NCBI GenBank assembly: GCA_037389465.1
Contig: JAZARR010000223.1
Location: 186,001 to 250,000, forward strand
Length of the DNA stretch: 64,000 nt
Direction: 5' to 3'
DNA from: Baylisascaris procyonis
Taxonomy: Eukaryota; Nematoda; Chromadorea; Rhabditida; Ascarididae
The first letter of the stretch is position 1, and every line of letters begins with the position of its first letter. Below are positions 48,401 to 60,963 of this stretch, piece by piece. Position numbers and translations under genes: made by a program. The notes below the pieces were generated by a model. That model saw only the letters and a program-made list of their open reading frames with translations, did not search any database and was not told where the DNA came from.

Positions 48401-51400
48401 GGATATATTCCAATTCGAACACCCGGTCGCAAGCTACTCGCTACGCCAACACCGATGGGCGCTACTGGCACACCAATGGGATTCACAATGCAAGGAACAC
48501 CTGAACGACCCGGTCTTGGTGACAAATGTAAGCGTTTCATCCTTAGCAAAGCATCTATTTTGAACAGGTATCGCGTTTTGCTTGCGATTTATGGAACGGT
48601 TGCACTAGATGCATTCAATACGAGATCCTTTAAACCAGCTCACGGCATCTCTGTGCAAGCAATTTTTCTAGCCGATAACTCATCTTAGCTTCTGGCCAAT
48701 CCATCGATCTCGCGTTATGAAGTTTTTTATGGGAATGAATTAGTTCCCAATACCTTCGCGGGTGTATCGTTCATTTTGAAATTCCTCCCGTATCTCACAT
48801 TGTGGAGTCTCTTTATTTTTTCGGTTAGCATTTATTTTTTGCACATATTGCAAGACTATTGGCAATTATCTCAATGTTTTGCCGATATTTGTTGGCATTT
48901 GCAGATAATATAATAAAAGCAGTAACCGTCATTGCATTTATTTTCCTTCATAAAGAAAGATTATTTTTGCTTTCGTCAATTAAAATACCAAAAGATTTTT
49001 CACATGTGCTAACTGCGCGTTCTCTAATACAGAGCTTTGCTATCGGATGCGAACTTCATGCTTCGAATGTCAACTGACCACTCACAATTTGTTCACTCTT
49101 CTGTTATTTTGTATTCTCATTGTAAATCAGCTTTGCATTTTCGTCGGAAATGCCCACTGCAATCGGTGTGCATTTTGATTGGTTACCTTTTTCAGGTTTA
49201 TTAATGCTCCTTTCATTTTTACCCGCCTGTTTTATAAGGATTCTTCATTTGACCGTATCAAAAAAAAAGAGACTGAATGATTTAATTGCAGCAATAGCGG
49301 CGCTTATCGACACACAACCGAAGAACACGGATTTACCACCATTGAAACCTGAGGATATCCAGTATTTCGATAAGCTGCTAATGGATGTGGATGAAAGTGC
49401 ATTGAGTAAGGAGGAATTGGCAGAACGTGAGATCATGACCTACCTCCTGAAGATCAAGAATGGTACTCCTCCACAACGTAAGTCGGGTCTTCGCAAAATT
49501 ACCGAGAATGCGAGACGTTTTGGTGCAGGTGCTCTATTCAATCAGATCCTTCCACTACTCATGTCTCCAACACTTGAAGACCAAGAGCGGCATCTTATGG
49601 TCAAGGTAGGTGGCAGTTTTATGCTCATCTGCATTTTGCAACCTTTTTTTCATGCAGAAGCTTGGTGGGGAATTCTACGTTTCGTTCATATCGCTAAAAT
49701 TCAGAAGAAAATTGCCTATCTTGCACTTTGGAGGTGAATGTAAGAGAAAAGCAGATTCAATTTCTTTTATAGGGAAGGAGGAAAGGGGAATAAAATGAAG
49801 CAAGAAGGATTTATTCAATTTAATTGGTGGTACTGGAGAAGTTTGTATTGATATTGTAAACGTTATTTTTCATGAAGAGTATCTTTAGGTGATCGATCGT
49901 GTCCTTTATAAATTGGATGATTTGGTGCGTCCTTATGTGCACAAGATTTTGGTCGTGATTGAGCCATTGCTTATCGACGAGGATTATTATGCACGTGTCG
50001 AAGGCAGAGAGATCATTTCGAATCTTGCCAAGGCTGCTGGTTAGTGCTTTCTGGCTTGGTGTGGTTGTGACGGATTTTGAAATCGTCATAGGGAGTGGAA
50101 ATTAGATTCGGAAAGGAGTTCACAGAAATTGTGGTTATGTTGGGGGAGCATCCTGCAGTGAAAGGAAGTATTAGCATAAGGTTTTTATAGAAATTAGCAA
50201 GCAGTAGGAGGTTGTTGGAATGTTTTTTCCTATCATAGCTGCATAATTTGCTTTGCTTGAGAAAAGGCGAACCTTGGATTCGTTCCGGTGGCAGTTCGTT
50301 ACATTCTTATAGGGGGACGTTCTGTTTTTATTTTGAGGGGAGATTTTGAGATTATAAGCCTTTTAGTATACTAGCAGAGAATTGAAGGTGTTCATCTTAC
50401 TTATGTAGATGTTATGGACAAAGGTAATGAGTGAAGTTGAATAGAGATTGTCCGAGGGCAATAGGTTTGTCGGGAGCTAGGTGTGGAGTTGCAGTTCGGG
50501 AAGTATGTGTGGAATTGCAGTTCGGGAACTTTGAGTAATCATATACACGTTTGGATTGGTCCTGCAATATTGGTGAATGAATGTTTTGGTATTGAGGTTT
50601 GGCAACGATGATCTCAACAATGCGTCCTGATATTGACAACGTGGATGAATATGTGAGGAATACGACGGCACGTGCATTCGCGGTGGTTGCATCGGCCCTT
50701 GGCATACCTGCGCTGTTACCGTTCTTGAAAGCCGTTTGCAAGAGCAAGAAGAGTTGGCAAGCAAGACATACTGGTTAGTTACTCAGGTTTTTTTCTAAAA
50801 TAGTCTTTTGATAAAGAACCAGCTGAGGGTTAGGAGTCAAGCGAAGGACGTTTGGAGAGGAAGGGTACTGCGTTCAGAAATTGATAAACCTGTTTCCAGC
50901 CAACCTTAGAACATGTTTCCTTAAGATTTTGATTGTATTCTAAGAATTTGTATGCACTTAGAGTATATAACTGTTGTAGAGGATAGGTAGCCCTTAAACG
51001 GGTTAATCTTGAGTATTTTCATGCATTCTTTATTGAATTATATTTTCGCTATTTTATTTTATTGATTTTATTTCGCATGATGTTATTATATTGCAGGTAT
51101 AAAAATAGTACAGCAGATGGCAATTTTGATGGGTTGTGCTGTTCTGCCACATCTGCGTTCTCTCGTTGAGATCGTGGAAACGGGCCTAGTTGATGACCAG
51201 CAGAAGGTAATTCTTTTCCTTATATTGGACCATTTTCTATTGTTTTATTTTTAGTGTTTAGATGCTATCATTTTCATAGTTTATTGGGAACATTATCATT
51301 AGTCGATTGCGAAAATTTTTGGACTATTTCTGGTAGGAGTGTAATTTCCGCTAGCGGCCTTGGTCGAAGTGGTGAGTGGTTTATAGTTGGGAACTGTAAT

Positions 51401-54400
51401 GTTTTTTAATTGTTGTCTTTTGAGTTATTTCAGTTTTTGCATGTCATTCTTATTGTACTATCTATATGTGCAAAAATATGACGGCAGAAGTTTTCTTCTT
51501 CTGCGGCGATCGGAGAGTAGTTTTGAGTTCAGGTAGCTTAGAGTTGTAGTGTGTCTTTCGTCTCTTATTAATGGGAAGTAATTCAACAGGTGTTGTTAGG
51601 TATACGTTGTTGTTGTAAGTGTTAGGTATAAGTTGCAGTTATAAAAAAATTATTTACCAGTAGACGAAATATTGTGATCGTTGATGCGGTGATTTTTTAA
51701 GGTGCGCACGATTACGGCGTTGTGTTTGGCGGCGTTAGCCGAAGCGGCAACTCCATACGGTATCGAAGCATTCGACTCGGTATTGAAACCACTTTGGAAG
51801 GGTATTCGCTCACACAGAGGAAAGGTTTGTGCTCTTGATTTGTTTATCGTTATGGCTCGAAAATATAGAATGGAGTGATGACTTCCATAGTTTCAAGTCA
51901 TGATTTCGTTACTAATGCTGATTAATATGCTTGAATGCTATCATTTAAAGAGTTTATGGCTGTGTTAATTACAGTTAATTGGAGGTTATCCAGATGTAAG
52001 TTACGGGTACAAAAAAAATTGTATATCGGTAAACGAAATATCATTTCTATATCTGTGGATACATATTTGTTTATAATTGATATGTTAATGATTGATGTTT
52101 GTGTTTTTGTAATTGAATCGTGATTCAGGGTTTGGCGGCATTTCTGAAAGCGATCGGTTTTCTCATTCCTTTGATGGATGCCGAATATGCATCTTACTAC
52201 ACTCGAGAAGTGATGCTTATCCTTATTCGAGAATTCGCATCACCTGACGAGGAAATGAAGAAAATCGTACTCAAGGTTCATTTATATCTTTTGCTTTACT
52301 TTTTTTTGAATGTTGCTCTAACACTGTAAGTATAGGATGCGTTAGTTTATCGGTTTGTATTTGTGTGTTTTACGAATCGGCATTTGCCAACCATCTTTCC
52401 GTGCAAGAAGTTGGCAATTGATTTGTTAACCGTTGGAGTCGGAAGCTTCAGTGACTTCTGAAGAAGCCTACTGGCTACGAAAGCTTGCTAGTAATGGAGG
52501 TCGGTTTATGTCGAGCCACTTTCTTCTTGTTGAGCATCGCTGAAACTATTCGGTTGGGGATGCATTATTCTCATGCCCGTACATCTTTGTCAGTGATTAA
52601 CCTGTCCTAAGATGTATGAAAAAGAAAACTGTTGATGAAACCTGGGACTTAAGAATCGATGTGGCTTTGATCTCGTTGTTGAGTCTACTCTTTGGCATCA
52701 TAATCGAGTGCTGATTTAGGTGGTGAAGCAGTGTTGCGCAACGGACGGAGTTGAGGCGTCGTATATTCGCGATGAAATCCTCTCACACTTTTTCAAAGCA
52801 TTCTGGAATCATCGTATGGCTCTCGACCGGCGCAATTATCGGCAGCTCGTCGACACCACTGTGGAAATGGCTCAGAAGGTAGGATTTTGCCTTTAAGTTT
52901 CAGTTTTTTAAATAACATGTAGGGAGGTGGTTGTTATTTGGATGGTTGGTAGAAAAGGCTTTGAAGAGGCATGCGTATGGGAAGGAAATGAGTAAGGAAG
53001 AAAGGGATGGAGGAGGGACATGAATGAAATGGGTCCTTGGAGGTCGTTGTAGAGTACAAATTTTGCAAGTTATATGTGATATATGTTGCCACCATCGGGA
53101 TGAGGGATCGTTATTAGAAATTTGTTTCTAATCGTCTTCAATCTTGGCACAGCGGCTGTGCACTTTGGTGTTTATGGCGGAATTGTGTTGTGTTCAACAG
53201 ATGGCTTCTGTAAAATTGAGAGATGTGCTTACCAGAAAATTTATGCAAATTTTTTCGTAAACAGATTTCACAAAAATGAAAATCATAAAAATTCAAGTAC
53301 GTTTAAAAATGTTCAAAAACTTCTTAAATTAAACTTTGTCGTATATCCTGACATACAGGAGTAATTCTTGAAGTGTAAAGGTATGTGATTCGGATTAATT
53401 TATTATGTCAAATTTGAATTTTCCACTTCCATTTCTTTATTTGAAATCGTTTTTCCTCCTTTTTCTGCATATTACTTCTTTTCTTTCCCCTTATAACGAG
53501 ACGTGTGAAAACAAGGGTGAAACATTATTCAGGTAGGGTCAGCGGAGATGATCGCTCGTGTGGTGGATGATCTAAAAGACGAGAACGAGCTGTACCGTAA
53601 AATGGTAATGGAGACGATCGAAAATATCGTTGCACTTATGGGCGCTAACGATATAGATGCACGTCTCGAGGAGCAGTTAATTGATGGAATTGTATACGCC
53701 TTCCAGGAACAGACCCAAGAGGTTCATTTTAATTTTTATTCCTATTTTCCTAGGGAGATGTTGATGCAGCTAAAAGCTCAATGCTGAGCAGTGATAGTGA
53801 AAGATTAGCCGTTATTATTGTCTTTTTTTGCATTTATTTTAAGGTTTGTGAAGGGTTGGTTAAATTTCTTTCATGCGTAAGGTTCATCACGCTTCATGAT
53901 TATATCCAGCTAGGTTTTCGTAGTTTTTAAAAGAGGCTTTGTGTTTTGAAAGCGCTATTTATTAATGTTTGTCTTCATTTTGACAATTTGTCTCGTTTTG
54001 TCCTTTAAGTATTTGCGATTGTAATTCGAGCATTTCAACTTGGAATTCATAATTTCCGATCGTTTTAGGATGCGGTAATGTTGGATGGTTTTGGAACAGT
54101 TTGCAAAGGACTTGGCCGAAGGACGAAGCCGTATTTACCACAAATTTGTGGTACCATTCTATGGCGATTGAATAACAAATCGGCAAAAGTGCGACAGCAG
54201 GCTGCTGATTTGGTATGTTTATCCGTTTATTTACCTAGAATTCTTTCTTTCTACACTCTGACTGCATATTGAGTGGGTTTTTTTTTCTTTGTTCTATCTC
54301 TAATTTTCAGTTTTCAAGGAAAAAAAAGTGGAAAAAATGTCGCATTTCTAGCTTAGATAATCTTGAACCATAAGGAACGGCTGTTTTCCATCGTTACTTG

Positions 54401-57400
54401 AAAAATTAGGCAGTTATGGTTGGCACATTGAAATTTTCCAACATAGATCCAAAGTCAATCAAAATACCATCTTTTTAAATCTTTCAGTTTTATTTTTCAT
54501 GTGACTGATGGTCATCTTGCATTCAAATGTGTCAGCGTGAAAGCGGTCATTTCAGATAGCGAAATTGGCTCCTGTGATGAATATCTGTCAAGAGGAAAAA
54601 CTGATGGGTCATCTGGGTGTGGTACTCTATGAATATCTCGGCGAGGAATACCCCGAGGTTTTAGGTTCGATTCTGGGTGCTCTCAAATCGATTGTTAACG
54701 TTATCGGTATGACGAAGATGACACCTCCAATCAAAGATCTTCTTCCTCGACTCACACCTATACTCAAAAATCGGTTAGTAAATTCGTTAGGGTCTGTTTT
54801 TAGTTATTTTATGTTAGAATAACGATTTGGAGCATGTATTATTTAAACGTTGACTGAGTGGAGTGCCTTCTATTATGCCCATTTTGGAGGTTTCGTAAGG
54901 AAAAACTTTAATTGCTGAAGTGATCAGGAGAGTTTTTGATTCCCACGGGTAATCGGGTAATTTATTGTTTTCGGATCGCTAATGGCAATTATTTCAGTCA
55001 TCCTGTGGGTATGTAAGGGATATTGATTAATTCGAACATTTGCTGTGATCAGGAGGTGAATACAAAAGATTTGGGTTTCTACAGAAATTCGAACGTAAAT
55101 GCGAAACACCAGTATAAGAAGAGAACGAAGTGATGGGTTCGTGTGACCACACTGTATAATATTGTTAGTAAAGGTGTTTACCTGGCAAGGCGTGTGGTTA
55201 CAGGCATGAAAAGGTACAAGAAAATTGCATCGATTTGGTGGGTCGTATCGCAGATCGAGGTAGCGAGTTTGTGTCGGCAAGAGAGTGGATGCGAATCTGT
55301 TTCGAGCTGCTCGAATTGCTGAAGGCACACAAGAAGTCTATTCGACGTGCGGCTATCAATACGTTCGGATACATAGCTAAGGTCGCCTTTCATCGTTTAC
55401 TTTATTTTTTCTTATTTAATCTTTCTATAAGCACCTTGCTCCATTCACTGATCGTATATTAGTAATATTTTCTCAAGGGAATTAGAGTCATTGGTGAAGT
55501 CATGTGAAAGGGTTGGCTAGATATTTCTTGCGGCTTATGCATGCGAATGTTTTTAAGGATTACATGCACAGGCCGCAGAAATTTTTTTAGCCAATTCGCT
55601 ATATTATTGAACTAGGATTGTATGGAAGGGCAATAGGATGGATGTCTCACTGATCGGAGTAACGTTGTTGTCTGATATGGCCCCGTTCAGGGAGGCATCT
55701 TCCAGAGGGAACGGCGTTTGCTACGAATTTATGGCTTGCTGAGCGCGGTGCTTACAGGTAAGTGTACTCTGCTCTGTTCTCTTCATTTGTCTATTCGGTT
55801 GGTGGCAAGGAGGCCGCTTGCTGAAAACAATTTTTACCTTTGGGAGTCTACGAGGCAACCCAAGTTGAGAAAAGAAGTTTACACTTATTTTGTCTTCTCA
55901 GTCAGTCATCAATTGCTCAGCAGCACTTTATATATATATATATATATATATTCATGATGTGCCGACACACGCATTTGTTGATAACTGTTGAGGTGTTTGT
56001 ATTTTAACAAAGCAATGCGATCACATAGAACAATTGATTTTATGTGAACCTGCTTGAAGAAAAAACCTGTATGGAAATTGCTTATTCTTGGCAAGTTGCA
56101 TGTTTGTGAATTGAGTGGAGTCTGATCGATGCATTTTTTGGAGTGCTTGAAAGTCTGAGGTACGGTAGGGACCAATAGGTCTTTCATGTTGCAGTTTACC
56201 TATTTGTTAAAGTTGGTATCACTTGGCTGTAAATTATCGGTTTTTCGCAGAGTTGTTTTTGAGGATGTAGACGCTGCAATTTGTTTTTCGCTTGATGAAG
56301 ACAGACTTCTGCTGTTTCACCAAGCGAATAAGCTGCGTCCTTATTGTCATTCGTCTGTGATGTATGAGGGTGTAAGCTCGTCACGCAGAATTCGATAAGA
56401 AGGAATTATGTTAGCGACATCATTCTCTCACCAATTTCGGAGGGAGCGAAACGATCGCGTTTTCTCTCTTATGATGTGCGGTGAGGGTATCGGTGAAGTT
56501 GGCTGGTGATCGGTGATGCGACTATACGAAGATAGATAGCAGTTAAGCAAAATCGATTGGGGAGGGAAAATATAGCCGAAGAGAGACATGAATGTGATCA
56601 AATTTTATGTTCATATTGTTACATATGTGGGCATATGTTGTTTTCTCGGATACAATCCATGATAAAGCATTTTACATATCGTGTCGAATCGCTGTGTTGC
56701 ATTTATTATGAGCAGAGCAGTAAGTCAGTCTCTAAGTATAAATTTTAGTTATTTGTGAAAAGAGAAAGAGGAATGCGGTTGGAGTGGAGTCGGAATTGTG
56801 CGCGGTGCCCTCGGCATCGGCCTGCTCTACAGAACGGGCTATCTCATCGTCGATGCGTTGCTATCTGACCAGGAACTTGCTGAATACTACATTTTAATCG
56901 TGCTTATTTTTACTACTTAAATGCCATATTTATGTGTCGCTTCTGCTTGTATAAAAGATAGGAAAGAGAGGAGAGGAACAGGCTTTGACTGTGAAGCGTG
57001 ATATCGTGTGGAGTCCTTTATATAGTTATTAAGTGGTAATATGTCGAGCTAAGCGTAAGGTTTCTATCGGCGGTGAGATGAGTGGTCAAACGGTCAGATC
57101 TTTTAACAACTTAAGAAACTTATTAGTTTTAGTTACTTTGGGTGGTACTTCCGGTCAGTTTTATGTGACGATTGTTATGTTCACAGTTTTTGTTTTGTTT
57201 ATAGATGAAGAGACGGAAGATAGAGGATGAAGGATGTGGGGAAAGGGGGATGGGACATTTCGTTGATATCAGCCTGTTTGATATAGCAATGCCGAAATAA
57301 TCCTGTAATCTTTTTTTATTACGCATTTTCTTGCTAATTAAATTGTGTTGAATGATTGAATTTTCATCCCATTTAGGGTTAAAGATTTTAATTGGGCGCT

Positions 57401-60400
57401 ATAATATTGAAGTAATTCAAGAATTGCTTGAAAAAACGTTATGGCTGTAATTATTAGTGAGTGATTACTATTATTAGAGTTAAGTTTTTCACTAATAGAA
57501 AAATTTAGAATTTAATAATAATTGAGATGTATATTTTTAAATGTTGCGATTATTTTTAGGCGATTGGTCCACATGATGTATTAGCGACGCTGTTGAACAA
57601 TTTGAAAGTACAAGAGCGACAATTACGTGTATGCACAACAGTGGCAATTGCAATCGTCTCCGAAACATGCGCTCCATTCACCGTTCTACCGGCTATCATG
57701 AACGAATATCGAGTACCGGAGATCAACGTTCAGAACGGTGTACTAAAGGCACTCTCGTTTATGTTTGAGGTGATTCCGTTTTCTATTTCAATATAATCTC
57801 TGGTAGTTGCATCGGAAATTATTACGTTGAATATTTGAATTCTAAAAAAAAAATCAAATTTGCGCTTTTTAATTTTTTTTTGAAGGTGTTTTATTCAATT
57901 TTTAGACGATAATATAATCGTATAGGAAGTATAATGTTTCTTTGACAAGATTAAGTTTATTATGAATTGGCTTCTCAATGAGTTATATTTATTTGTGTTT
58001 ACTTTATATCTCATTAGATGAACTTCACCAATAGCAAGCTTCTTGGGTAATAAATAATTTAAGACCATAAAATTTGATGGAGCTTTTGATTAAATTCAAT
58101 TATTTGTTGCTTAAAAATTTTAATTCAGTTTCATTCCAATTCAATCCAGTTTTGATTTAATCATGTTATGGAAAATGTTAGGGTTAGATTTTTAAAGTTT
58201 ATTCAATGCTGAAATTCAGCCGAACCAACATATTCGATTTTCGATGCGTAAATCAATTTCCGTATAAAAATGAAGATGCGATGGATTTTTAATTTCTACG
58301 TAGGTAGTTTCCAAATTTTTATTTAAATTCATTGTTTATTCTATGAATCCATTTTTCAGTATATCGGCGAAATGGCCAAGGATTACATCTATGCGGTAAC
58401 ACCTTTATTGATCGACGCGCTTATGGAAAGGTTACTTCAGTTGATTGTTGTTTTTTGTTTCCCTAATTTTTGAATTTTATTTAAATTTGAAAGATTTGAG
58501 TTTTCGAGTCCGGTATCTATATTTGGGGCGTTTTCAATGAGAGGTAGTCGCATAAAATTGTTGCAAAAATATTGGTGCAATAAATCTTTTGATTAGACGA
58601 CCATCGCTCATAGAATTCTCATCTCATTAAGCAGGCTGCTTGTTTATTTTCTCATTGGTTCATTTTTTTTAATGGTTGGCAATCAGTGCTTTTTCGTGAG
58701 GCATTTATATGAGTAATTGAATGAGTTGAGCTGCTAGATTTCTAGAATGATTTCGTGGAAATAGCCGAGTTGTTGAAATTTAAGATTTAAAGGATATTAT
58801 TGCCCTTTCGAAACAACGGAATTATTGTAGGATGTTTCACTGTTTTGTGTCTTGAATTCTTTTCTTAAAAGTTGCTCATTCGCAGCCATTTTCATGTCCC
58901 TTTATTATATAAGGAGTACTAATAAATAATTGAGAAATTATGATCATTGTTTCTCGAAGCTGTTTTATAGCTAATTGCATAATCACGTGGCATCGAATGT
59001 GATAGGATTCTTAGTGATCGCCTTGTTTAAGTGATAATTTAGAAGATTGTTTCGGAGTGTGTTTTCTGATCCGGAAAATTTTTGTGGAATTTAGGGTTGA
59101 TCTGTATTTGCTGTTTGCTGTTTGGTTTGTTTCCCAGCATGGAGCTTAGGCGCATATTGAGGTCGTTCCAAGTTTTTTGCACCAGTTTTTTATTCTTTGA
59201 ATTTTTTTTATAGTTCTGCTTTCTTGGAGCTTCTCTTAGTTCGTTTGGCTGATTAGATTAGGTTTGGATCTATGATTTTCAAGGCAGTACTGTCGTATGT
59301 TAGTTGCAAAGTCCTGTTTCTTCCTTTCAGTGGATGTCCAATCTAATGCGGTATATATTGATATAAAAATCGAGCCTTTGTTGCCTCTGATGCTATATGC
59401 TAATGCGCTATTTTGCTTTAATACCCAAAAATTTGATTTCTTCCGTCCAGCTGCCAATTTAGTTTGATCTTTGAAAATCCATCGAATCTGTCTCGACAGT
59501 ATTATTTAAAATTGAATTTTCCGCGTGAAATTGCGTTCAACTTCTGCATTTTTCGACAATTTCATTTATATAATCAGTAATAACGTCTAGAATATAAAGG
59601 TTTATTGGATTGAAGTGATTTTCAGAGATATCGTTCATCGTCAAATAGCAATGGATGCTGTGGCGCATTTAACGTTGGGTGTCTATGGTTTCGGATGTGA
59701 GGATGCGCTCATCCATATATTCAATTATGTTTGGCCAAATATGCTCGAGAATTCACCGCATGTGATTCAACGGTAATATAGTGCTCATTTATATCAAATA
59801 TTTGATGTTGAGGAAGTTTTAGTGATGTTCTGTGAAAGTTTGGCTGGGTTAGTTTAGTCATTTTAGAGGTTTTTGAGTTGAAAAGGTAGCATTTATTCGT
59901 TTATTTACAATATCATTACTTACTGAAAAGACCGAAATTTTTCAAAGAAAAATGTATTTGATGTTTAAAAACAGTTGCGAGCTTTTTTTCACTTTTAGTG
60001 TTGTGCTCTGCTGCACTGGTATAGAAAATGCTATCAAATTTTACGGAGTATTTGAATCTTGCGGAGATCTTATGCAGAATTAAATGCGGAGATCTTGTTG
60101 TAATTTTGGGGTTCTCTTTTATGATTGAAAGTGATAATCAAATGGCCAATTTTTTTTAGACGTACTGAAATCATTTCGCTGAAGAAGGAGGGCAATGAGG
60201 GGATTGGACGATTTATAAAAACAGTGAAAAAGGTTTTAAATCCTTTTTTTTGTTCGCTAAATTACCACATCTTTAAGGTTTATTTTCTCGTGTGATGCGA
60301 TGCGCGTCTCGCTTGGTCCAATAAAAGTGATGCAGTATTGTATGCAGGCACTCTGGCATCCCGCCAGAAAGGTTCGGGAGCCTATTTGGAAGGTTTGTTT

Positions 60401-60963
60401 GGTTGCTTTCTTCTTTTGCAGTGTTTTTATTTTTTAAAGTTTGTTCTAAGCTTGTTATATCATTTTATTGATTGAAAAGCAGAAGATCTTTTAAAAAGTA
60501 GCTTTTTTCGTAGAAGTAAATAATTCGAACGATCATCGTTTAAAGAGGACAAAAATGGGGAGAGGGATAAGTGACTGGAGAGTTAAGGTCAGAGTTCATT
60601 GCGATTAACATAACTTCCCCATCGTGGAGGGTAATTTTAATCGCTGTTTTTCGTAGATTATTATCTGACACGATTAGTTTAATAGTTATTGAGTTGTTGT
60701 AGTGGTAAAACGGACTTTGGATCAAACAGGCAGGTGGTTGAAGGTATTTCAAAGTTTTTTAAGGATTTCGTTTAATCACAAGCTTTTCAAGTTTCAATTT
60801 TTTGATAAAAGCTGTAATAACGTTCGATTAATTGGTGTGTAAATTGAAGGTGTTCAACAATTTGATGCTCGGCTCACAGGATGCGTTGGTTGCCGGATAT
60901 CCACGTATTCCGAATACCGCTCGCAACACGTTCATTCGATATGAACTCGACTATGTTCTTTAA
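39450..60963 (+). CDS. sftb-1: Splicing factor 3B subunit 1 (SF3B1/SF3b155; C. elegans sftb-1)
   Basis: 26 phase-consistent exons, 1353 aa: 39450-39474, 41575-41708, 42903-43073, 44018-44129, 44437-44510, 44902-45120, 45836-45983, 46866-46969, 47252-47565, 48334-48527, 49292-49605, 49889-50039, 50597-50773, 51097-51206, 51702-51824, 52129-52275, 52720-52878, 53533-53721, 54069-54212, 54556-54773, 55204-55381, 57560-57769, 58360-58430, 59626-59772, 60278-60392, 60850-60963. The core of the U2 snRNP SF3b complex; holds the branch-point helix in the nucleus. The N-terminus ([14 protein letters not shown]) aligns with human; RWDETP/RWDLTP motifs at ~203, 253, 288, 343 are ligand motifs for U2AF-homology domains; [20 protein letters not shown] leads to HEAT repeats (~500-1353), including [16 protein letters not shown] and DDQQKVRTI, so the human cancer-hotspot lysines 666 and 700 are conserved; it ends RYELDYVL. 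Human length is 1304; the excess is in the TP-rich N-terminus. Several acceptors are AAG or GAG. Exon 47252 start and donor GTCGCC at 55382 are unusual. Confidence 0.96.
39475..41574 (+). other. First intron of SF3B1
   Basis: 2.1 kb. It contains a GC-richer block at 39690-39910 (ATGTAAA/TTTACAT dyad, CCTCCGC repeats), the AGT tract at 39945-40075, a CT-rich run at 40278-40330, and a block at 40426-40745 that is open on both strands without recognisable product. No supported gene. Confidence 0.6.
39945..40075 (+). repeat. AGT-rich degenerate microsatellite
   Basis: AGTAGTAGTAA, TACTAGTAATAG and GGTAGTAGTAGTATG words, same type as at 30004-30440. Intronic in SF3B1. Confidence 0.65.
41809..41869 (+). 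ncRNA. Candidate hairpin RNA (pre-miRNA-like) in SF3B1 intron 2
   Basis: Left arm 41809-41836 (AGTTCACCAAGCTCAGTAAG...) pairs with right arm 41842-41869 (CTGCTGAGCTTATTGAGCTT...) over about 26 of 28 positions counting GU pairs, with a 5-base loop. The loop is short for a microRNA, so an endo-siRNA source, a mirtron-like or regulatory intron structure, or a small inverted duplication are alternatives. Confidence 0.35.
42308..42435 (+). other. Cassette-exon-like segment in SF3B1 intron 2
   Basis: Follows CATTCCAG and ends AAAG before GTAGCC; 128 nt. In the frame of the flanking SF3B1 exons (phase 0) it meets TAG after nine codons, so inclusion would truncate the protein near its N-terminus. 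In another frame it is open and reads like protein ([22 protein letters not shown]) through to 42582. Poison exon, nested small gene and chance are all possible. Confidence 0.3.
45121..45835 (+). other. SF3B1 intron with T/C-rich DNA and an open segment
   Basis: Pyrimidine-rich from 45130 to 45450. After TTTTTGCAG at 45444 an open frame runs to TGA near 45639 and ends with [13 protein letters not shown], which faintly recalls the last acidic motif of retroelement RNase H. No other element features are seen. Confidence 0.3.
55691..55757 (+). other. Poison-exon candidate in SF3B1 intron 21
   Basis: 67 nt between CCGTTCAG and a perfect CAG|GTAAGT donor, better than the real donor of the preceding exon. 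In SF3B1 frame it reads [20 protein letters not shown]. Because 67 is not a multiple of three, joining to the next constitutive exon (57560) gives GGC GAT TGG TCC ACA TGA, an early stop. Splicing factors commonly control their own level in this way, but use of this exon is not shown. Confidence 0.4.
56790..56920 (+). other. GC-richer coding-like segment in SF3B1 intron 21
   Basis: After GGTTGGAGTGGAG an open frame of 43 codons ends in TAA at 56918. It reads [20 protein letters not shown] followed by [14 protein letters not shown], in a local GC-rich patch. Its phase (1) matches the end of 55691-55757, so the two could form an alternative SF3B1 3' end or a remnant of another gene. Not recognised. 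Confidence 0.25.
60160..60232 (+). other. Second poison-exon candidate, between last HEAT exons of SF3B1
   Basis: 73 nt after a strong TTTTTTTAG acceptor, ending AAAAAG before GTTTTA. It is open in the incoming SF3B1 frame ([19 protein letters not shown]) but ends in the wrong phase: joined to exon 60278 it gives GTT TAT TTT CTC GTG TGA. Direct splicing 59772 to 60278 keeps the alignment to human gap-free, so the segment is not constitutive. Confidence 0.3.

Larger units (their letters stand above)
55382..57559 (+). other. 2.2-kb SF3B1 intron 21
   Basis: Mostly ordinary intron with a TA tract at 55929-55951. It holds two segments with coding-like composition described separately (55691-55757 and 56790-56920). 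It starts with the unusual donor GTCGCC; the downstream acceptor TTTTTAG is normal. Confidence 0.6.
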
